Shown here piece by piece: positions 7,874 through 11,676 of a DNA stretch of 11,676 nt. This stretch comes from Phycisphaerales bacterium (GTDB lineage Bacteria > Planctomycetota > Phycisphaerae > Phycisphaerales > SM1A02): contig SLJD01000400.1 in assembly GCA_007135295.1 (NCBI GenBank), positions 1-11,676 of the forward strand, written 5' to 3'. The stretch's first letter is position 1, and every line of letters starts with the position of its first letter. The position numbers were made by a program, and so were the translations under genes. Under the pieces are notes generated by a model that saw only the letters and a list, made by a program, of their open reading frames with translations, was not told the origin of the DNA and ran no database searches.

Positions 7874-9028
7874 ATGGCTTCATTGCTTGACGATCATGAG
7901 CTTCTAGGGCGCCTGGTGGCGTTCAATACGGTTTCGTCAAAGCCGAGTGACCCGCTGCTTGACTGGGTGTGTAATTATCTCGACCGCCCGGGGGTCCGGC
8001 TGGAACGGGTAGCGGCGGGTGAGGCCGGCAAGTCCAACCTGTTCGCGGTGGCGGGCCCGGAAGATGCAGAGGGCGGGATGACCCTGTGTGGCCATGTGGA
8101 TGTGGTGCCGGCGGACGAGCCCGGGTGGTCGACTGACCCCTTCACGTTGTACGAAGAGGGTGACCGTTACTTTGCACGCGGAGCGTGTGACATGAAAGGA
8201 TTCGACTGCCTTGCGATCAACCGGCTGGCAGCCGTCGATCCGTCAACGCTCCGCCGGCCCCTGGCGGTTTTGCTGACATGTGATGAGGAGGTCGGATCAC
8301 TTGGCGCGAAACGCTTTGCTGAAGATCCAGGGCTCATCAGCAGGATTCCAACGAATGTATTGATCGGGGAGCCAACATCGCTCCGAGCCGTTCGCATGCA
8401 CAAGGGACATATGAAGGTTCGGGTGATCCTGCGAGGCCGATCCGCGCACACCGGTTCGCCGCATCTCGGTATCAACGCCGTGGAAGCGGCAGAACCGGTG
8501 TTGGCAGCAATTCGAACCATGCGGGAGCAACTGGCACACGAACCGAGTGAGAATGCTGTATGCTTTCCCCGGGTGCCGTACTCCGTACTGGCTGTCGCAC
8601 GAATTCAAGGCGGACAGGCAGTCAACGTGATCCCTGACTTGTGCGAGCTTGACGTCGGGCTTCGATTGATGCCGGAGCGGTTGGGTGACGAAGTGTTCGA
8701 AGCGTTGAAGCACGCGATTGAGCAGGCCGCGGATTCAGCGGCAGAGGTCGACGTGACCATGGTCAATGAGAACCCGCCCATGCTGACGAGCGAAGAAGCT
8801 CCGTTACACCGCCGGCTGTGCCACTTGCTTGGGCAGACGAGCAGTGCAGGCGTGTCGTTCGCCAGCGATGGTGGATGGTTGAATCGCGCAGGGATGTCCT
8901 GTGTTCTGTTTGGGCCGGGCAACATAGAAGTCGCCCATCGCCCGGATGAATACCTGCCGAAGGATGAGTTCCATCGTGGCGGTGAGGTGCTCGATCAACT
9001 GATATCGGAGATCTGTATTGAGGTTTGA
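7874..9028 (+). CDS. argE: M20 family deacetylase, acetylornithine deacetylase (ArgE)-like
   Basis: The 384-residue length equals that of ArgE (about 383 in E. coli). The enzyme family removes N-acyl groups, classically acetate from N2-acetyl-L-ornithine in arginine synthesis, using a dinuclear metal centre in the cytoplasm. Metal and catalytic residues are in place: CGHVDVVP (H74, D76), ARGACDMKG (D106), TCDEEVG (E138 catalytic, E139 metal), IGEPTSL (E166) and VAHRPDEY (H355). The dimerisation domain lies between about 178 and 295 (VRMHKGHMKV, GRSAHTGSPH). The frame is open back to 7691, but that stretch would overlap the btpA-family gene; ATG 7874 (or 7865) fits the family N-terminus. hutF begins 32 bp downstream on the same strand. 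That neighbour makes an alternative substrate such as N-formylglutamate conceivable, since related M20 enzymes act on varied N-acyl amino acids. ArgE remains the best name. Confidence 0.85.
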   Translation: MASLLDDHELLGRLVAFNTVSSKPSDPLLDWVCNYLDRPGVRLERVAAGEAGKSNLFAVAGPEDAEGGMTLCGHVDVVPADEPGWSTDPFTLYEEGDRYFARGACDMKGFDCLAINRLAAVDPSTLRRPLAVLLTCDEEVGSLGAKRFAEDPGLISRIPTNVLIGEPTSLRAVRMHKGHMKVRVILRGRSAHTGSPHLGINAVEAAEPVLAAIRTMREQLAHEPSENAVCFPRVPYSVLAVARIQGGQAVNVIPDLCELDVGLRLMPERLGDEVFEALKHAIEQAADSAAEVDVTMVNENPPMLTSEEAPLHRRLCHLLGQTSSAGVSFASDGGWLNRAGMSCVLFGPGNIEVAHRPDEYLPKDEFHRGGEVLDQLISEICIEV

Positions 9029-9060
9029 AGGCGGCATCAAGGCCTGATGTGGAGAACGGC

Positions 9061-10395
9061 ATGAGTGAGCGGCAGGTACTCGAAGCAGATCTGACATGGA
9101 TTGACGGTCGTTTCGAACGCGGCGTTCAGGTGACGGTTGAGCCGGACGGTCGTATCGGTGAAATCGGCAAGTTGCAGGAAGTCCCGACCCGGCGCCTGAA
9201 TGCGCGTGCCCTGTTGCCGGGGTTTGTCACCGCACACAGTCATGCGTTTCAGCGCGGATTACGTGGCCGGGGTGAGACGTTCCCGGAAGGGGCTGGTAGT
9301 TTCTGGACGTGGCGTGAAGCGATGTACGGCCTCGTTGAATCCCTCGATGAGAGAAGCATTTACGAATGGAGCCGCCGGGCATACGAGGAGATGCGCGATG
9401 CTGGGATCACATGCGTCGGCGAGTTCCATTACGTTCACCATGACGCGTCTCTCGAGGGATTCGCACTTGATGAGGTGGTACTTCGCGCGGCAAGTGATGT
9501 CGGCATTCGAATCGTACTGCTGAACACCTACTATGCGACGGGAGCGATCGGCGCACCGCTCGAAGGAGGACAGAAACGCTTTCGAACCGCCGGACTGCAC
9601 GAATTCTGGAGCCAGCAGGACCGTCTGTCGGATGTGCTTGATCGGTCGACGCAGTCTCTTGGCGTCGCGGCGCACAGCATCCGAGCGGTTCCTCTTGATG
9701 ATCTTGCCGCGCTGCATGCTGAGGCCCGGAACCGGGAGATGGTCTTTCACATGCACATTGAGTAACAGCCCGCCGAAATCAAAGCGTGTGAAGGTACACA
9801 CGATATGCGACCGATGGCGCTGGTCAACAAGCACTTGGCAGTCAACGGCAGCACCACGATGGTGCATGGCACGCACACGAACGCAGAGGATCTGGAGCGG
9901 TATCTTCGCGCCGGCGGGCGAGTGTGCCTGTGCCCGCTCACTGAAGCGAATCTTGGCGACGGACTGCCTGATTTGTCGGCAATGCTGAGTGCCGGCGGGC
10001 GAATCGCGATCGGAACGGACTCGAACGCGCGGATCAGCATGCTCGAGGAGATGCGCATGCTCGAATACGGTCATCGATTGAAGAGTCAGTCTCGTGGTGT
10101 GGTGCGTGATGATCAGGGCCGCGTTGCCGAACGGCTGCTGCAGTGCGCGACGGTTGATGGCGCGGCGTCGCTGGGTGTGGACGCTGGCACGATTGAGACG
10201 GGCAGCCATGCGGACTTCCTGACCATTGACCTTGGCCACCCATCGCTGGAGGGATGGGATGAGTCGACCCTGCCGGCAGCCATGGTCTTCGGCGCATGCG
10301 ATACGATCGTGGCAGAGACGTGTGTCGGCGGTGTGTGGTCGAAGGGGGCGAGCGATTCACGTGAGGTCGCGTCAGAGTCGCACCAGCATCGCTGA
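9061..10395 (+). pseudogene. hutF: Formimidoylglutamate deiminase, interrupted by an in-frame TAA at codon 235
   Basis: HutF, an amidohydrolase-superfamily zinc enzyme, converts N-formimidoyl-L-glutamate to N-formyl-L-glutamate and ammonia in the five-step histidine degradation route. ATG 9061 is chosen because GGAG lies 6 nt before it. The frame is continuous for 444 codons, the normal HutF length, except for TAA at 9763-9765. Before it lie the HxH zinc ligands (H59, H61), SFWTWREAMY (80-89), EFHYVHHD (121-128), AHSIRAVP (204-211) and the third ligand H232 in FHMHIE. After it lie QPAEI, VHGTH (H269), CPLTEANLGDG (291-301), IGTDSN with D320 and EELRMLEYG-like EEMRMLEYG. The stop replaces the glutamate of HxHxxEQ, the catalytic Glu235 of the Pseudomonas enzyme as I recall it. 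GAA to TAA is a single G-to-T change. This could be a recent nonsense mutation or a sequence error. As written, no active enzyme would be made unless the stop is read through. Confidence 0.88.
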
Positions 10396-10411
10396 TCAAC
10401 GGGAGCGTGAC

Positions 10412-10632
10412 GTGTGGATTCATGTTGATTTCGATATCCAGTTCGCGATGTGCTTGTGTGTGCTGGTCCTTCTGATCGTGCTGATTGCCCATCGCCGTCA
10501 GAAGAGCCTGTTGCGGGGGGCGATTGGTTTCGGTTCCGTTTTGCCTCGGCCCTGCTGCCGATTCCGCCCTTGTTCGCCATCGTGGTTGCCGCCGGCGGTG
10601 GCGCCGCCGCGATGGTCATGGTCGATCCGTGA
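10412..10632 (+). pseudogene. Small two-helix membrane protein, frame broken at a run of six G
   Basis: GTG at 10412 has a strong ribosome site (GGGAG, 10401-10405, 6 nt before) and lies 16 bp after hutF. It encodes a hydrophobic helix, FAMCLCVLVLLIVLIAHRRQ, then basic residues up to LLRG. Beyond the six G at 10515-10520 this frame turns into improbable Pro/Arg/Trp-rich sequence ending at 10738. The frame one base back reads GDWFRFRFASALL, a second helix FAIVVAAGGGAAAMVM, and stops neatly at 10630-10632. One missing G in the run would restore a protein of about 73 residues with two membrane helices. So the gene is either frameshifted, misassembled at the homopolymer, or read by -1 slippage on the G run. 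No family was recognised. It likely shares a transcript with argE and hutF. Confidence 0.5.
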
Positions 10633-10652
10633 ACATGTCTCATTGTTGAAGG

Positions 10653-10668
10653 CGGCTTGTCAGAGCCG
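10653..10668 (+). terminator. Weak hairpin after the argE-hutF-small ORF group
   Basis: CGGCT and AGCCG form a perfect 5-bp stem with a 6-nt loop, followed by GTTTGTG rather than a clean T-run. It lies 21 bp after the small membrane protein's stop and before the riboswitch promoter, a logical place for a terminator. The structure is weak and the call tentative. Confidence 0.25.
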
Positions 10669-10700
10669 GTTTGTGCGGCCACCGAGAATCCGTGATCGGC

Positions 10701-10728
10701 TTGCGGAGCGGCATCAAGTCGTTATACT
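10701..10728 (+). promoter_or_regulatory. Sigma-70-like promoter driving the cobalamin riboswitch
   Basis: TTGCGG (10701-10706) and TATACT (10723-10728, five of six matches to TATAAT) are separated by 16 bp. Transcription would begin around 10735, a few bases before the first base of the riboswitch P1 stem at 10737. The match in position strongly supports both calls. Confidence 0.65.
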
Positions 10729-10736
10729 GATCTACT

Positions 10737-10958
10737 GAATCAGGTGCTCGCGCAGTGTGATCAATTGCACCAAGCGGGTGAATAGGGAAGTGTGGTGACC
10801 CGGCCGAGTGCCGGGAATTCCACCGCGGACGCGCCGCCGTAATGGGCCGACGCATCAAGCGTCAGCATCCGGCCGACCGCCACTGTTGAGCCAGCCGCTT
10901 TGGCCGGCCAATGGGAAGGCAGTCGGATGTGCCCTGAGCCGGAAGACCTGCCTGATTC
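10737..10958 (+). ncRNA. Cobalamin (adenosylcobalamin/B12) riboswitch
   Basis: The 222-nt element has the conserved landmarks of the cobalamin aptamer in order. GAATCAGG (10737-10744) pairs perfectly with CCTGATTC (10951-10958) as P1. Then come AATAGGGAAG with GTGGTGA, a 6-bp hairpin CCCGGC/GCCGGG (10799-10815), CCACCGCGGACGCGCCGCCGTAA-like core (about 10820-10842), an optional arm with GACGC/GCGTC, CCACTG, TGGGAAGGC, and the B12 box AGCCGGAAGACCTGCC shortly before the 3' strand of P1. In the known family, ligand binding to the aptamer represses downstream B12 synthesis or transport genes. Here the next gene, 152 nt downstream, codes for a secreted protein of unknown function. A promoter ends 8 bp upstream. 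No gene was seen in the opposite strand. Identification is by consensus recognition and the stem. Confidence 0.93.
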
Positions 10959-11110
10959 ACGATCGGTGGTCCTCGCGCTCAGGGACAGCCGGGTCAGATG
11001 CTGTTGTGTGATCCCCGACAGTATGCCGCCCCGAACTGCTCCCGCGAGGCCGACTCAGGCATCGAGGGATCATGTGCCCCGCGCGGTTCGGGGCGGAAAG
11101 GAAGGCAGAA
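10959..11110 (+). promoter_or_regulatory. Structured leader (expression platform) between riboswitch and coding region
   Basis: No gene is seen in this 152-nt stretch. CCTCGCG (10971-10977) can pair with CGCGAGG (11043-11049), enclosing a GGGTCA/TGATCCC stem with one bulged base. Just before the ribosome site, GCCCCG (11076-11081) and CGGGGC (11089-11094) form a perfect 6-bp hairpin with a 7-nt loop. The purine-rich ribosome site AAAGGAAGG follows directly (11097-11105) before ATG 11111. No hairpin is followed by a clear T-run, so control of translation is more likely than intrinsic termination. Which fold couples to the aptamer cannot be decided by eye. Confidence 0.5.
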
Positions 11111-11650
11111 ATGAAGAATGTGCATGTGATCGGCGCGATCGTTGCGTCCACCGTTGCTATTGGATCACTCCAGGCGGATGTGCAGTACGTTGATCCCATT
11201 CAGGCCGGTGAGGGCTTTCAGTCAGCGTTCGTACACTTGGAGTTTTACGAAGGCGACGCCCATCTTTTTGAAGTGTTCTTTGACGGCGAGACGAGCGGTT
11301 TTGACCTGCTGGTGACGCTTGACGAGGAGCCGGGGATCGAGTTCGACCTGCAATACGAGTCATTCCCGTTCGGGGAGATGGTGACCGGTCTCGGGTATGA
11401 CGGCCTGTTCGAGAGCGGGGATGGCTCGGGTGGCGACGACTTCTGGCGATACTGGACCCGCGACGACGTCGATGAATCCTGGGGGCAGCCGATGGTCGGC
11501 CCGAGCGATCGTCTGGTTGATGATGGGACGTGGGACGGCTGGGTATTCGGCCGCGATGATGCGCCGACTCCGCTGATTCCCGTCCCGGGCGTGGCGGCGA
11601 TGCTCGGCGTCGGCCTCATGGTGGGGGGCCGTCGCCGCCGTTGCCACTGA
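11111..11650 (+). CDS. Secreted acidic protein with PEP-CTERM-like C-terminal sorting tail, under B12 riboswitch
   Basis: The 179-residue protein starts with a Sec-type signal peptide: MKN, a hydrophobic stretch IGAIVASTVAIGSL, and a likely cut after LQA at about residue 22. The mature part is very acidic and rich in Gly, Phe and Trp, with a tryptophan-rich block FWRYW (111-115) and a PSDRLVDDGTWDGWVFG segment (131-147). The tail is IPVPG (156-160), a hydrophobic run VAAMLGVGLMVGG (161-173), then RRRR (174-177). This is the layout of PEP-CTERM/exosortase-like sorting signals common in planctomycetes. ATG 11111 is chosen because AAGGAAGG precedes it and the signal peptide begins there; the frame is open back to 11072. 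The W...DG..DGW.FG block vaguely recalls domains of B12-regulated secreted proteins, recalled without a search. A role in B12 or cobalt capture at the cell surface is inference from the riboswitch only. The last 26 bases of the window hold nothing recognisable. Confidence 0.8.
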   Translation: MKNVHVIGAIVASTVAIGSLQADVQYVDPIQAGEGFQSAFVHLEFYEGDAHLFEVFFDGETSGFDLLVTLDEEPGIEFDLQYESFPFGEMVTGLGYDGLFESGDGSGGDDFWRYWTRDDVDESWGQPMVGPSDRLVDDGTWDGWVFGRDDAPTPLIPVPGVAAMLGVGLMVGGRRRRCH

Positions 11651-11676
11651 TCGTTGAACTGGATTTCAGTCGGCTG

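Noticed and set aside
9763..9765. Genome-wide reassignment of TAA to glutamate
   Set aside because: The transporter gene ends in TAA (6948-6950) at the expected end of its protein, just before a convergent gene, so TAA works as a stop here. A single nonsense change or sequence error is simpler.
9259..10239. Long open frame of 326 codons on the minus strand, antisense to hutF
   Set aside because: Its translation is basic and low in recognisable structure, it crosses a gene with clear conserved motifs, and such antisense frames are common in GC-rich coding DNA.
10521..10738. Unshifted continuation of the small membrane protein to 10738
   Set aside because: After the G run it becomes rich in Pro, Arg, Trp and Ser with no structure, and it runs into the promoter of the riboswitch, whereas the -1 frame gives a clean second helix and stop.
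10948..11108. CTGCCT in the B12 box region complementary to AGGCAG at the ribosome site
   Set aside because: The 6-base match would hide the ribosome site when P1 is open, the opposite of usual ligand-dependent repression, and matches this short arise by chance over this distance.

Overview
The window is GC-rich, gene-dense bacterial chromosome. The best guess is a planctomycete-like bacterium, possibly of the Phycisphaerae. This rests on the C-terminal Pro/Gly + hydrophobic + Arg4 sorting tail of the last gene, the cobalamin riboswitch in front of it, and the style of the surface-sugar genes. There is no 16S gene or marker that would prove it. No tRNA, rRNA, insertion sequence or CRISPR array was seen.

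Layout. (1) 1-2364, + strand: the 3' part of a membrane glycosyltransferase-like protein, then 6 bp later a fused nucleotidyltransferase/PfkB kinase of the heptose-activation type, with domains in the reverse order to E. coli HldE. Both suggest cell-surface glycan synthesis. (2) 2425-5596, - strand: a glpK-glpD operon for glycerol catabolism (glycerol to glycerol-3-phosphate to DHAP). (3) 5685-6950, + strand: an MFS-type transporter divergent from glpK. (4) 6965-7777, - strand: a BtpA-family TIM-barrel protein, convergent with the transporter. (5) 7874-10632, + strand: an M20 deacetylase (ArgE-like), a formimidoylglutamate deiminase (hutF) broken by one in-frame TAA, and a small two-helix membrane protein whose frame breaks at a run of six G. 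These three are closely spaced and probably one transcript. (6) 10701-11650: a promoter, a complete cobalamin (B12) riboswitch closed by a perfect 8-bp P1 stem, about 150 nt of structured leader, and a secreted, very acidic protein with a PEP-CTERM-like C-terminus.

The points most worth a second look are these. The hutF stop falls exactly at the catalytic glutamate codon (codon 235), while every other active-site residue is intact on both sides. A surface-sorted protein of unknown function is under B12 riboswitch control. Two genes (transporter and argE) share an identical TACGAT-N7-ATG arrangement that looks like a leaderless promoter. Two separate gene-breaking lesions lie within about 760 bp, which raises either gene decay or sequence error.
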